The notes beneath the pieces were generated by a model, which made no database searches, was not told the origin of the DNA, and saw only the letters and a program-made list of their open reading frames with translations. 64,000 nt of DNA from VRUE01 sp963697805 (GTDB lineage: Bacteria > Actinomycetota > Thermoleophilia > Solirubrobacterales > 70-9): the NCBI GenBank assembly GCA_963697805.1, contig CAVOPB010000002.1:1054001-1118000 (forward strand). Reading direction: 5' to 3'. Position numbers and translations under genes: made by a program. This document shows positions 1-8,359 of the stretch, piece by piece (positions within the stretch are counted from its first letter, which is position 1; each line of letters begins with the position of its first letter).

Positions 1-996
1 AGGGCCGAAAGCGGCGCCCTGATCGTCCAGGTGATCAACGGCGAAAATCAGGCGATCTCGGGGATTCCGATCTCCGGCAGCGGTCCGACCCCGTTCAGCC
101 ATGACACCGGGGAAAACGGCTGCGCGGTGTTCGGCAACCTGCTCCAGGGCGACTACAAAGTGAGCGCGACCGTGCCGAACATGGTCGACCCCGACGGCGA
201 CGAAAGCGGGACGACGAACGTCAGCGTCGTCGCCGAGGCGACCAGGCCGCTGACCCTCCAATACGACACGCCCGGCGAACTCTTCGCCAAGTTCGTCACT
301 CGGTACGAAAGCTCGACCGAAACACCAAAAGCCGCCAAATCGCAGGCGATCACCCTCTTCAACACAGAAATGAGCGAAGCCCGGGCCTTCAAGTCTGTCG
401 AAGGGCTCCCCGCCGGCCAACCCCTCCCTGAAATAAAAGCCACCAGCCTCTTTCCGTTCGATGACGGTTACACCGTCTACGCCGGCTCCTGCGAAGAGAA
501 CAACCCCGACCCCGAAGGGAAACACCCATCTGCGGCGGTGGTCCAGTCGACCGTCCCGCCGGGCGGCACAGCGAACGCGACGATCGAACTCCCGGCGCTC
601 AGGCTGACTGTCTACAGAGGCCGCTCCACCGACACCCCGAAGGTGCCCGCCCCCGGAGCAGAAGTCGTGATCCGCGACACCAACTGCACCGCGGCGGGCC
701 TGCCGCCGCTGAGATACACCACCAACGCCGCAGGCGTGATCGAAAACCCCTCGATCGAAAACCCCGAAAAAAAAGTCAAAAATATCGCCCTGCCGTTCAG
801 TCGAGACGACACCTCGAGCGCGACCCTCAACGGCTACACAGTATGCGCCTCGGGGAAAGCGAGCGACAGCAACACTCGTCGCAAAGAAGAAACGAAAGTC
901 AACGTCCCGAACATTGAAACCGATATCCCCGGCGGCAAATCACTCGAAATCTTCCTTCGCGACGGCACCACGAGCGGAAGCGGAATATGCCCATGA
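1..996 (+). CDS. exported pilus-locus protein with repeated Ig/CnaB-like segments (5' end outside window)
   Basis: The frame is open from base 1, so the true start lies upstream; the first in-window start codon is GTG at 31. About 331 residues are visible and end in GICP. The protein is polar, rich in Thr, Pro and Gly, with short stretches resembling carboxypeptidase-regulatory or CnaB-like beta-sandwich repeats (GYTVYAGSC near the middle, GYTVCASGK near the end) and paired cysteines. No domain can be named with certainty. It overlaps the next prepilin gene by 10 bp, so it is co-translated with the pilus genes, and I infer an exported pilin-like or pilus-associated role. Glu is mostly GAA, unlike most genes in the window. 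Confidence 0.65.
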   Translation, partial: RAESGALIVQVINGENQAISGIPISGSGPTPFSHDTGENGCAVFGNLLQGDYKVSATVPNMVDPDGDESGTTNVSVVAEATRPLTLQYDTPGELFAKFVTRYESSTETPKAAKSQAITLFNTEMSEARAFKSVEGLPAGQPLPEIKATSLFPFDDGYTVYAGSCEENNPDPEGKHPSAAVVQSTVPPGGTANATIELPALRLTVYRGRSTDTPKVPAPGAEVVIRDTNCTAAGLPPLRYTTNAAGVIENPSIENPEKKVKNIALPFSRDDTSSATLNGYTVCASGKASDSNTRRKEETKVNVPNIETDIPGGKSLEIFLRDGTTSGSGICP

Positions 997-1697
997 TCCG
1001 CGACGAGAGGGGATTCACGCTGGTCGAGATGCTGACCGGAATGATGATTTCATTGATCGTCCTCGGCGCGATCCTGATGCTGGTCCAGGTTGCGGTCAAG
1101 AACCAGGATCGGACCGCCGAACGCGTTGCCGCCGACCAGCGCGGGCGGCCGGCGATGACCAAGATCCTCGATCGGCTCCATGCCGCCTGCGTTGCGCCGC
1201 TGATGACGCCGGTGAAAGAAGGCAGCGACGACGACACCCTGGTCCTGCTCTCGAAAGCGGGCTCGGCAGCCGTGGTGACGCCCGACCGCTACGTGATCGG
1301 GCTCAACGGGACCGCTCTGACCGAATCGGTCTACCCGCCCTCGGGCGGCGAACCGCCGGAATGGACCTTCACCGCGGCGCCGACGTCGACCACCAAGATC
1401 GTCGACGGAGTGGGCCCCGCCGCGATCGGGGAACCGCCGACAACGGTGCCGATCTTCCGCTACTACGCCTACGAAGACGCGAACAAAGACGGAGTGATCG
1501 AAATGGTGCCGCTGAAAACCCCGCTCAGCAAAACCGACGCGAGCCGAACGGTCCGGGTGGACGTCGCCTTCACGATGCTGCCTCCGGGGGGTGCGGGTAA
1601 GGCCGCCGAGGCGGCGATCGCCCTCACCGACTCGGCGACGCTGCGGATCGAACCGGCCTCCGAGGACAGTGCCCAGGTGAACATGCCATGCGTCTGA
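987..1697 (+). CDS. prepilin-type N-terminal cleavage/methylation protein (PilW-like minor pilin)
   Basis: This 236-aa protein begins with a textbook type IV prepilin leader: a short basic leader, then G/FTLVEM, with the +5 Glu, followed by a hydrophobic helix of about 20 residues (MISLIVLGAILMLVQVAV). The prepilin peptidase at 3341 would cut between Gly and Phe. The body is a polar minor-pilin globular domain. ATG at 987 has a GGAAG ribosome site 6 nt upstream; a second ATG at 993 overlaps the upstream TGA as ATGA and would give the shorter leader MIRDERG. It overlaps its neighbours on both sides, which indicates one operon. Confidence 0.85.
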   Translation: MPMIRDERGFTLVEMLTGMMISLIVLGAILMLVQVAVKNQDRTAERVAADQRGRPAMTKILDRLHAACVAPLMTPVKEGSDDDTLVLLSKAGSAAVVTPDRYVIGLNGTALTESVYPPSGGEPPEWTFTAAPTSTTKIVDGVGPAAIGEPPTTVPIFRYYAYEDANKDGVIEMVPLKTPLSKTDASRTVRVDVAFTMLPPGGAGKAAEAAIALTDSATLRIEPASEDSAQVNMPCV

Positions 1698-3268
1698 TCG
1701 CTCGAATCCGATCTCGCCTCCGCCGCCTCCGGGACGCCGAGGACGGCTACACGATGATCGCCGCGGTGGGCGCGGTCGCGTTGCTGGCGGTGCTCTCCGC
1801 CGCCGCCCTCGCCGCCAGCAATGGTGACCTCCACCTGACCCAGCGCGACCTCGACCGCAAGGCCGCCTTCGCCGCGGCCCAGGCGGGGATCGCCGACTTC
1901 TCCTTCCATCTCAACAACGACAACAGCTACTGGGCAAAGTGCACGAGCGTGCCGACGCCGAACGCGATGAACGATGTCGGCTCGACCGCGAACCGGCGGA
2001 CGCTCTCGGGCGGCGGCGAATACGCGATCGAATCGCTGCCGGCGGCAGGGTTCGCCAAATGCGACCCCAAAAACTCGGAATCGATGATCGAGAAAGCGGA
2101 CGGGGTCGTGGGGACGTTCCGGATCCGCGCGACCGGCTTCGTCGGCGACGAGGAAGTCTCGCTGGTCGCCTCCTACAAGCGGGCGAGCCTCCTCGACTTC
2201 ATCTACATGACCAACTACGAGACTTCCGATCCGCTGACCTACTCGAGCTCGTCGGAAGTCACCGAAGCGAACAACAAATGCAAAAAATACCGCCGTGAAG
2301 GCCGATCCTCCTTCTGCAACACGATCGTCTTCAGGACCGGCGACGAAATCCGCGGCCCGCTCCACACCAACGACGAACTCGCGATCTGCGGGTCGCCGAA
2401 ATTCGGCCGCGGGCCGACCGACACGATCGAGGTCAGCGCCAAAGACCCTGGCCACTTCGACGGCGGCTGCAAAGAACCCACCGGGGACAATCCGGTATTC
2501 GTCGGGCCACTGAAGACGACCGCCGACACCCTCGAACCGCCGCCGACCAATGCCCTGCTGGAAAAAATCGCCGGACCGTCCTACACGTTCAAGTGCGTCT
2601 CCTCGATCGTCCTCAGCGGCACGAACCTGACGGTCGCATCCTACGGATTCAATGGGACCAAACCGTTCCCGGCCAGCGGCGTCGTGTACATAGCGAACGG
2701 CAAAGAAGCCGACTGCGCCACACCAGGAAAAGTATGGTCGGCCTGTCCGTCGCTCTCCTCGCCGTTCAAAGCGACCTACTCCAAAGAAGTGAAGTGCGGC
2801 AACGTCTTCGTCAGTGGCAAATACAGCGGCAGGCTGACGATCGCCGCCGACAACGACGTCATCATCAACGGCAAAATTATCCGCGAAGGGTCGGGAATGC
2901 TGGGGCTGATCGCCAACAACTTCATCCGGGTCTGGCATCCATATCCGACCCAGACCTCGGCCGAAAGCTGCGGATCCGGCCCCGGTGAAGGGATCTCGAA
3001 CCTTCAGATCGACGCATCGCTGCTGGCGATCGCGCACTCGTTCATCGTCGATCACTACAACTGCGGCGCGAGCCTCGGGACACTCACAGTGAATGGCTCG
3101 ATCTCGCAGAATTTCCGCGGACCGGTCGGGACTGTGGGGAGCCCGGGAACCGGGTATCTGAAGAGCTACACCTACGACGACCGCCTCCGCTACATGGAGC
3201 CGCCGAACTTCCTCGAACCGGTCAAATCCTCGTGGCGAATCCAGCGCGAGACCCTGGACTTCAAATAG
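1688..3268 (+). CDS. PilX-like pilus assembly protein with long exported domain
   Basis: The 526-aa protein starts with a basic stretch, then DGYTMIAAVGAVALLAVLSA, a transmembrane helix near residues 21-42 typical of PilX or PilV-like N-termini, followed by a helical spine (AAFAAAQAGIADFSFHL). The rest is a large extracytoplasmic domain with several Cys residues and a repeated beta-strand region near residues 370-400 (IAADNDVIINGKI). It overlaps the preceding prepilin gene by 10 bp. It is expected at the cell surface as part of, or associated with, the pilus. The exact function is unknown. Confidence 0.75.
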   Translation: MRLIARIRSRLRRLRDAEDGYTMIAAVGAVALLAVLSAAALAASNGDLHLTQRDLDRKAAFAAAQAGIADFSFHLNNDNSYWAKCTSVPTPNAMNDVGSTANRRTLSGGGEYAIESLPAAGFAKCDPKNSESMIEKADGVVGTFRIRATGFVGDEEVSLVASYKRASLLDFIYMTNYETSDPLTYSSSSEVTEANNKCKKYRREGRSSFCNTIVFRTGDEIRGPLHTNDELAICGSPKFGRGPTDTIEVSAKDPGHFDGGCKEPTGDNPVFVGPLKTTADTLEPPPTNALLEKIAGPSYTFKCVSSIVLSGTNLTVASYGFNGTKPFPASGVVYIANGKEADCATPGKVWSACPSLSSPFKATYSKEVKCGNVFVSGKYSGRLTIAADNDVIINGKIIREGSGMLGLIANNFIRVWHPYPTQTSAESCGSGPGEGISNLQIDASLLAIAHSFIVDHYNCGASLGTLTVNGSISQNFRGPVGTVGSPGTGYLKSYTYDDRLRYMEPPNFLEPVKSSWRIQRETLDFK

Positions 3269-3340
3269 TCCCTTCAGCTTAGTTGCGACAAAAGGCAGTC
3301 GGCGGTCAAGGTTTTCGGCCCCAGGACCGATCCTTGAGCG

Positions 3341-4102
3341 ATGCTGAGCACCGCGACAGGCACGATCTTCGCCTTCTTCGGTGGGGCGATGTCGGGCAGC
3401 TTCCTGAGCGTCGTCGCGCACAGGGTCCCGCGTGGGGAATCGATCGTCGCGCCCCGCTCGCGCTGCTCGAGCTGCGGGGTGACGATCGCCGCCTACGACA
3501 ACATCCCGATCGTCTCCTGGCTGCTGCTGCGCGGGCGCTGTCGGAGCTGCGGCGCCAGGATCCCGGCCCGCTACCCGCTGGTCGAGATCGCGACCGGGTT
3601 GGCCTTCGCCGCCACCGCTCTCGTCTTCCACGACGAGCCCGCTCAGCTGGTACTCGGCCTCGCCCTGGTCGCGACGCTGGCGGCGATCACCCTCACCGAC
3701 CTCGAGCTGCGACTCATTCCGAACCGGATCCTGCTCGCATCGGCGATCGCCGGAATCGCGCTCGCCGCGGCCCTGGACCCGGGGAGCCTGCCCGAACGGG
3801 CGATAGCCGCGCTCGCCGCCGGCGGGTTCCTGTTCGCGGTTGCCCTCGCCTATCCGAAGGGGATGGGGCTCGGTGACGTTAAGCTCGCCGCGGTGATGGG
3901 GCTCTACCTCGGGCGCTGCATCGCGCCGGCGCTGCTGACCGCCTTCCTGGTCGGCTCTCTGGTCGGCCTGGCGCTGATCGCCCGTGAGGGTTCGGCGGCG
4001 CGGAAGATGGCGATCCCATTCGGGCCGTTCCTTGCGATCGGCGGTGTCGTCGGCCTCCTCGCCGGCGAACTTCTCGTCGATTGGTATTTGACGGCGTTCT
4101 GA
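3341..4102 (+). CDS. pilD: prepilin peptidase / N-methyltransferase (A24 family)
   Basis: This membrane aspartic protease cleaves type IV prepilin leaders and usually methylates the new N-terminus. The 253-aa sequence has the two zinc-type CxxC pairs of full-length PilD (C42, C45, C67, C70) in the first cytoplasmic loop. It also has both catalytic aspartates, D120 in LTDLELRLIPN and D179 in the GLGDVK motif. Multiple hydrophobic helices follow. Its substrates are presumably the prepilin proteins encoded just upstream. Glu codons are GAG here, unlike the flanking pilin-like genes. Confidence 0.95.
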   Translation: MLSTATGTIFAFFGGAMSGSFLSVVAHRVPRGESIVAPRSRCSSCGVTIAAYDNIPIVSWLLLRGRCRSCGARIPARYPLVEIATGLAFAATALVFHDEPAQLVLGLALVATLAAITLTDLELRLIPNRILLASAIAGIALAAALDPGSLPERAIAALAAGGFLFAVALAYPKGMGLGDVKLAAVMGLYLGRCIAPALLTAFLVGSLVGLALIAREGSAARKMAIPFGPFLAIGGVVGLLAGELLVDWYLTAF

Positions 4103-4146
4103 GCCCTCCGAGTTCAGGTTCTCCTAAAAATCGGTACTTGCAGGGC

Positions 4147-4165
4147 GAAAGGTCCACGGCCTTTC
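4147..4165 (+). promoter_or_regulatory. leader hairpin upstream of pilM
   Basis: The 114-bp gap between pilD and pilM contains GAAAGG (4147-4152) and CCTTTC (4160-4165) around a 7-nt loop. A second hairpin, GGGAG-GGC-CTCCC, follows near 4176-4188. No T-tract follows either stem, so they look more like leader structure than a terminator. No known riboswitch consensus fits. Confidence 0.35.
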
Positions 4166-4216
4166 TGTCGATTGAGGGAGGGCCTCCCGCCCACACACCG
4201 GCGCAGAGACCTCCCA

Positions 4217-5302
4217 ATGCACTTCCAGCTGACCAGGAACAAGAAGAGCGCATCCGTCGTCGGCCTCGACATCGAGGCGGGCAGCGTCGCCGCCACCGAG
4301 GTCAGGGTGAACGGCGCGATCGAGGTCGTCGGGTCGGCGATCGGCCCGCTCGACCCCGGTGCCTTCCAGGAAGGCGAGGTCCTCGATGCCGACCTCCTCG
4401 CCGACGCGCTGAAGTCGCTCTTCTCCAAGAACAAGCTCTCGAAGCAGGTCCGGCTCGGGATCGGCAACCAGCGCCTGGTGGTAAGGACGCTGCGGATGCC
4501 GGCGATCGAGGACCCGAAGGAGATGGACTCGGCGATCCAGTTCCAGGCGCAGGAGCAGATGCCGATGCCGCTCGACCAGGCCGTGCTCGAGCATCAGGTG
4601 GTCGGGGGGGTCCCCGCCGAGGAGGGCGCCGCGCCGCAGGTCGACGTCGTCGTCGCCGCCGCCCGCCGCGACATGATCTCGACGTTCGTCGAGCCGCTTC
4701 GCAAAGCCGGCCTTGAACCGGTAGGTATCGACCTCTCCGTCTTCGCGATGATCCGGGCGCTCTCCGGGGTCGCCGCGGCTCCTCAGGGCGAGCAGCAGCA
4801 GGGCCAGTTCGACACCGTCCTCTACTGCAACATCGGTGACATCACCAACCTCGCCGTCGCCCACGGCAGGGCCTGCCTCTTCGCCCGCGTCTCTCCGGTC
4901 GGCCTCGAGGCCGTCAGCTCGCGGTTCGGTACGACCCACGGCCTCAGCGCCGAGCACGCCACCCAGTGGCTCACGCACGTCGGCCTCGAGCAGCCGATCG
5001 AGCAGATCGAGGGCGACCACCAGATCGTCGCCGATGCCAGGCGCCACCTTGAAGAGGGCGTGACCGCATTGGCCGATGAGCTCCGCCTCTCCCTCGACTA
5101 CTACGGCTCCCAGGACGGGACGATCCCCACCCAGCGGATCGTCGTCTGCGGGCCCGGAACCGCGATTCCCGGCCTCGTCGCCCGGATGGAGGCAAGCCTT
5201 CCGCTCCCGATCAGCGTCGGCCGCCCCGGCGCGCTCGAGGGCTTCGACCCGACCGCGGCCGCCAGGCTGACCCTACCCCTGGGCCTCGCCCTGGAGCAGT
5301 AG
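4217..5302 (+). CDS. pilM: type IV pilus assembly protein PilM
   Basis: PilM is a cytoplasmic actin-like ATPase that links the pilus motor to the inner-membrane PilN/PilO proteins. The 361-aa frame opens with MHFQLTRNKKSASVVGLDIE, including the phosphate-1 type motif VGLDIEAGSVAATEV. It continues with the family features KLSKQVRLGIGNQRLVVRTL and QFQAQEQMPMPLDQAV, and a late GPGTAIPGL segment. I chose the ATG at 4217 because the homologous N-terminus begins there; an upstream TTG at 4172 would add residues that look like leader hairpin sequence. PilN follows after 2 nt. Confidence 0.9.
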   Translation: MHFQLTRNKKSASVVGLDIEAGSVAATEVRVNGAIEVVGSAIGPLDPGAFQEGEVLDADLLADALKSLFSKNKLSKQVRLGIGNQRLVVRTLRMPAIEDPKEMDSAIQFQAQEQMPMPLDQAVLEHQVVGGVPAEEGAAPQVDVVVAAARRDMISTFVEPLRKAGLEPVGIDLSVFAMIRALSGVAAAPQGEQQQGQFDTVLYCNIGDITNLAVAHGRACLFARVSPVGLEAVSSRFGTTHGLSAEHATQWLTHVGLEQPIEQIEGDHQIVADARRHLEEGVTALADELRLSLDYYGSQDGTIPTQRIVVCGPGTAIPGLVARMEASLPLPISVGRPGALEGFDPTAAARLTLPLGLALEQ

Positions 5303-5304
5303 CG

Positions 5305-6126
5305 ATGCGGCCGATCAACCTCATCCCGCCCGACGAACGGAGGGGCTCCCAGGCGCCGCTGCGCTCGGGCCCGCTCGCCTACATCCTCGTCGGCGCCCTG
5401 GTCCTCGTCCTCGTCGGCGTCACGGCGCTGGTCCTGACCGGGAACAAGGTCTCCGAACGGGAAGGCGAAGTCGCGACCCTGACGAGCGAAGACGCGACGG
5501 CGGCGGCGGAAGCCGAAAAGCTCGCCTCCTACGTCACCTTCCAGACGACCAGCGAACAGCGGGTCGCGACGGTTCAGAGCCTCGCCGACAGCCGCTTCGA
5601 CTGGGAACGGGTGATGCGCGAACTCTCGCTGATCCTCCCCTCCGACGTCTGGCTGGTCGAACTCAACGCCAGCGCCAGCGGCACGGCCACCACCTCCGGC
5701 GCTGGCGACCTGCGCGGCGGGATCGCCGGGCCGGCGCTCGTGCTTGAAGGCTGCGCGACCGGGCAGGACGCCGTCGCCGGGTTCGTCAGGGCGCTGAAGG
5801 ACATCGACGGCGTCACCCGGGTCGGCCTCGAATCCTCCGAATTGGGCGAAGAGGCCGAGCAGACGAGCGAAGAAGTCAGCAGCGACTCCGCCTCCTCCGC
5901 AAGCTCAAACGACTGCCGGACGAAAGCCTTCATCGCCCAATTCAACGTCACCGTCGCGTTCGACGCCGCGCCCGTGGCCGAAGCGCTGGATGGCGAAGAA
6001 GGGGCCGTGGCGCCCCCGACGACGCCCCCCCCGAGCGAAGGATCGGGCTCCGGCTCGACCGGAGCATCCGGCACTTCGAGCACGACCGAGACGACCTCGA
6101 CCGAATCGGCGGGAGCAGGCGAATGA
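5305..6126 (+). CDS. pilN: type IV pilus assembly protein PilN
   Basis: The N-terminus MRPINLIPPDERR carries the short INLxP motif that binds the PilM groove. It is followed by one membrane helix (about residues 26-46) and a coiled-coil and ferredoxin-like periplasmic-side domain. At 273 aa it is longer than most PilN because of a Gly/Ser/Thr/Glu-rich tail after residue 225. It sits between pilM and pilO, overlapping pilO by 4 bp. Glu codons switch here from the GAG of pilM to almost exclusively GAA. Confidence 0.88.
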   Translation: MRPINLIPPDERRGSQAPLRSGPLAYILVGALVLVLVGVTALVLTGNKVSEREGEVATLTSEDATAAAEAEKLASYVTFQTTSEQRVATVQSLADSRFDWERVMRELSLILPSDVWLVELNASASGTATTSGAGDLRGGIAGPALVLEGCATGQDAVAGFVRALKDIDGVTRVGLESSELGEEAEQTSEEVSSDSASSASSNDCRTKAFIAQFNVTVAFDAAPVAEALDGEEGAVAPPTTPPPSEGSGSGSTGASGTSSTTETTSTESAGAGE

Positions 6127-6899
6127 AACTCGAGATGACACACTCGAACCGGGCGATCGTCGCCGCCATCATCGTCGCCGTCGGCGCGGTCGCGTTCTGG
6201 ATGCTGATGATGAGCCCGAAGCGCGAAGAAGCGTCAAAACTCGGGACCGAAGTCGAAAACATCCAGGCCTCGCTCTCCCAGCACGAAGCCGAAATCATCG
6301 CCGGCGAAGAAGCCAAGGAGGGCTTCGCGGACTCCTACAAGCAGCTCGTCGTGCTCGGCAAGGCGACCCCGGCGGACGACGAAACGGCGTCGCTCCTCGT
6401 CCAGGTCAACCACATCGCCGAAAAGTCGAAGGTCCGGTTCTCGAACCTGCAGCTCGAAGCCTCGGGCAGTGGTGGAGAAGTCGAAGCAGCCGGCGCCGCT
6501 GCCGCCACCACCTCAGAACTGTTGACGCCGACCGAGGCCTCCGCTTCGCTGTTGCCGCTGGGCGCGGAGATCGGGCCGGCGGGGCTGGCGGTGATGCCCT
6601 ACAGCCTGACCTTCAACGGCACCTTCTTCCAGCTCGCCGACTTCATCCATGGCCTCGACGGGCTGGTGACGACCGACGACGAAGCGGTGACCGTCGACGG
6701 TCGGCTGCTGACGATCAACGGGTTCACGCTGAAAGGCGACTCCAAATCGGACTTCCCGCATCTTGAAGGAGAATTCTCGGTCACCACCTTCCTGACCCCC
6801 CCGGGCGAAGGCCTCTCCACTGGCGCAGCGCCCGAAACCGCCGGGGCCACCACCGAATCCGCTCCGGTCTCGACGACGACGGGAGGGGCGGCGCAATGA
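6123..6899 (+). CDS. pilO: type IV pilus assembly protein PilO
   Basis: This 258-aa protein has a short cytoplasmic N-terminus, one membrane helix (AIVAAIIVAVGAVAFWMLMM, about residues 10-29), a coiled-coil (SKLGTEVENIQASLSQHEAE) and an alpha/beta domain containing PYSLTFNGTFFQLADFIHGL, which matches the PilO core. PilO pairs with PilN to form the inner-membrane alignment complex. Start and stop codons overlap both neighbours by 4 bp. The C-terminal tail is Ala/Thr-rich and probably disordered. Confidence 0.85.
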   Translation: MKLEMTHSNRAIVAAIIVAVGAVAFWMLMMSPKREEASKLGTEVENIQASLSQHEAEIIAGEEAKEGFADSYKQLVVLGKATPADDETASLLVQVNHIAEKSKVRFSNLQLEASGSGGEVEAAGAAAATTSELLTPTEASASLLPLGAEIGPAGLAVMPYSLTFNGTFFQLADFIHGLDGLVTTDDEAVTVDGRLLTINGFTLKGDSKSDFPHLEGEFSVTTFLTPPGEGLSTGAAPETAGATTESAPVSTTTGGAAQ

Positions 6900-7873
6900 A
6901 CTGGCTGAAGAAGGGCCCGGAATTCAAGCTCCCCTCCCTGCGCCGTGGAGGCAAGGGCGACGTCGATGGCGGAGGCGGCGGCCCGAAGGCCCCCGACTTC
7001 ATCGCCGATCTCTACTACGACCTGCGCGAGCGCCGGCTGCTGCCGCTGATCGCCCTCGTCGCCGTCGCAATCGTCGCAGTCCCGTTCCTGCTCGGCGATT
7101 CCGAAGAAGTCAACGCGCCCGAAACCAATTCCGCCGCAACGGCCGGAGCGTCGAACGCCGGCGGCTCGACACTCGCGGTCGTCGCCGCCAACCCCGGGCT
7201 GCGCGATCCGAAGAAGCGGCTCAAGGGCCAGACGGCGACCGACCCGTTCCATCAGAAATTCACCGGCGCTGGCTCGAGCAGCGAATCCGAAGACGAAGGC
7301 TCGGAAGGGTCCTCGAGCGAAGCCTCGTCGCTCAGCTCGACGCCGAGCGAATCCTCGGAGCCGGTCCGGGTCGAAGTCGAAAGCGAAAACGGCGAAACCG
7401 TGACTGTGGAACGCCCGGGCGCCGGCGGGGCGCCGGGCTCCTCAGGGCCGGTGTCTCCGGATGAAACCACCCGCTACTTCGGGTTCCGGCCGAATGTCCG
7501 GTTCGGGCACGCCGGCTCGGAAGACCTGAAGAACTACCCCGAACTGGCGGTCGGGACGAGGCTGCCGCAGAAGCAGCCGGTCGCGCTCTTCCTCGGCGTC
7601 TCCGACGACGGCAAGCGCGCGACCTTCGCGCTGACGCCCGAAGTGATCCTGGTCCAGGGCGAAGGGCAGTGCATCGGCGGGGCCCAGAGCTGCACCCTGC
7701 TGACCCTGACGGCGGGAGACGCCGTCAACCTTGTCACCGGCTCGCCCGAACGGACCTTCCGCCTCAACGTGACCAACATCCAGTGGGTCGAAGTCGACCC
7801 GCCGAAGCCGCAGAAGGCCTCGTCCTCCTCGCGCAAGCCCTTCCTCGATATCGCCCAAAGCTTCAGTAAGTGA
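6896..7873 (+). CDS. membrane protein in the PilP position of the pilus operon
   Basis: This 325-aa protein overlaps pilO by 4 bp, in the place where PilP stands in pilMNOP operons, but I see no PilP lipoprotein signature (no lipobox). It has a cytoplasmic N-terminus of about 45 residues, a membrane helix (LLPLIALVAVAIVAVPFLLG, near residues 50-69), a Ser/Glu-rich linker around residues 120-160 and a C-terminal globular domain with one CIGGAQSC cysteine pair. I infer a pilus alignment or scaffold role. The family is not recognised. Confidence 0.7.
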   Translation: MNWLKKGPEFKLPSLRRGGKGDVDGGGGGPKAPDFIADLYYDLRERRLLPLIALVAVAIVAVPFLLGDSEEVNAPETNSAATAGASNAGGSTLAVVAANPGLRDPKKRLKGQTATDPFHQKFTGAGSSSESEDEGSEGSSSEASSLSSTPSESSEPVRVEVESENGETVTVERPGAGGAPGSSGPVSPDETTRYFGFRPNVRFGHAGSEDLKNYPELAVGTRLPQKQPVALFLGVSDDGKRATFALTPEVILVQGEGQCIGGAQSCTLLTLTAGDAVNLVTGSPERTFRLNVTNIQWVEVDPPKPQKASSSSRKPFLDIAQSFSK

Positions 7874-7884
7874 AGCACTGGCGC

Positions 7885-7922
7885 TAAACTCGCTGGACGA
7901 GGCGAATTCCGAAGCCGCCTCG
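7885..7922 (+). promoter_or_regulatory. candidate promoter with 5'-end hairpin before HxlR gene
   Basis: TAAACT (7885-7890) fits a TAnnnT -10 box. A start site about 7 nt downstream would fall at 7897-7898, where a hairpin begins (CGAGGCG 7898-7904, CGCCTCG 7916-7922, 11-nt loop). ATG follows 7 nt after the stem. The predicted transcript would therefore begin with a stem-loop. Confidence 0.35.
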
Positions 7923-7929
7923 ATTCCAG

Positions 7930-8295
7930 ATGAGTGCCGAGAGCAACTCCAACTGTCCCGTCTGCCGGACCGCCGACATCGTCTGCGGCAAGTGGACCCT
8001 CCTGATCATCCGCGACCTCGCCGGCAGCCGCAGCCGCTTCTGCGAGCTCGAGCGCTCGCTGGAGGGCATCAGCCCGCGGACCCTCTCGCTGCGCCTGCGT
8101 GCGCTCGAAGAGGAGGGCGTCGTCGTCCGCAGGACCTTCCCCGAGGTGCCGCCGCGGGTCGAGTACGCGCTGACCGAGAAAGGCGAAGCGCTGGCGCCGC
8201 TGATCGAGGACATGCGCCGCTACGGCCGCCGCTGGCTTATGGACGAGCTCGGGGAATCGGCGGAGACCGCCGAGCGGGCCCCGGCCCACGCCTAG
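7930..8295 (+). CDS. HxlR-family winged-helix transcriptional regulator
   Basis: The 121-aa protein contains the family core CPVCRTADIVCGKWTLLIIRDL, then the recognition helix region GISPRTLSLRLRALEEEGVV and the wing RVEYALTEKGEAL. HxlR proteins are small DNA-binding dimers that often respond to redox or reactive electrophiles through an N-terminal Cys. C9 and C12 are present here. No canonical Shine-Dalgarno site precedes the ATG. The target is unknown; the downstream 526-aa gene is on the same strand 64 nt away. Confidence 0.9.
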   Translation: MSAESNSNCPVCRTADIVCGKWTLLIIRDLAGSRSRFCELERSLEGISPRTLSLRLRALEEEGVVVRRTFPEVPPRVEYALTEKGEALAPLIEDMRRYGRRWLMDELGESAETAERAPAHA

Positions 8296-8359
8296 ACCCC
8301 GATCCTGCAAGCCATCGTGCAGGCGCAGGAGCGCCCGCGGGGGAGGGGAAGCGAGGAGC

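Noticed and set aside
1469..3631. A 720-codon minus-strand open frame opposite the pilus genes
   Set aside because: It is the codon-complement shadow of real plus-strand genes: composition is Arg/Asp/Val/Gly-rich without motifs and the plus-strand proteins carry clear pilin and PilD features.
4103..4216. Cyclic di-GMP riboswitch before pilM
   Set aside because: CAGGGCGAAAGG and ACGG superficially recall the GEMM motif, but the order and the GACGCAAAGCC-type receptor are absent.
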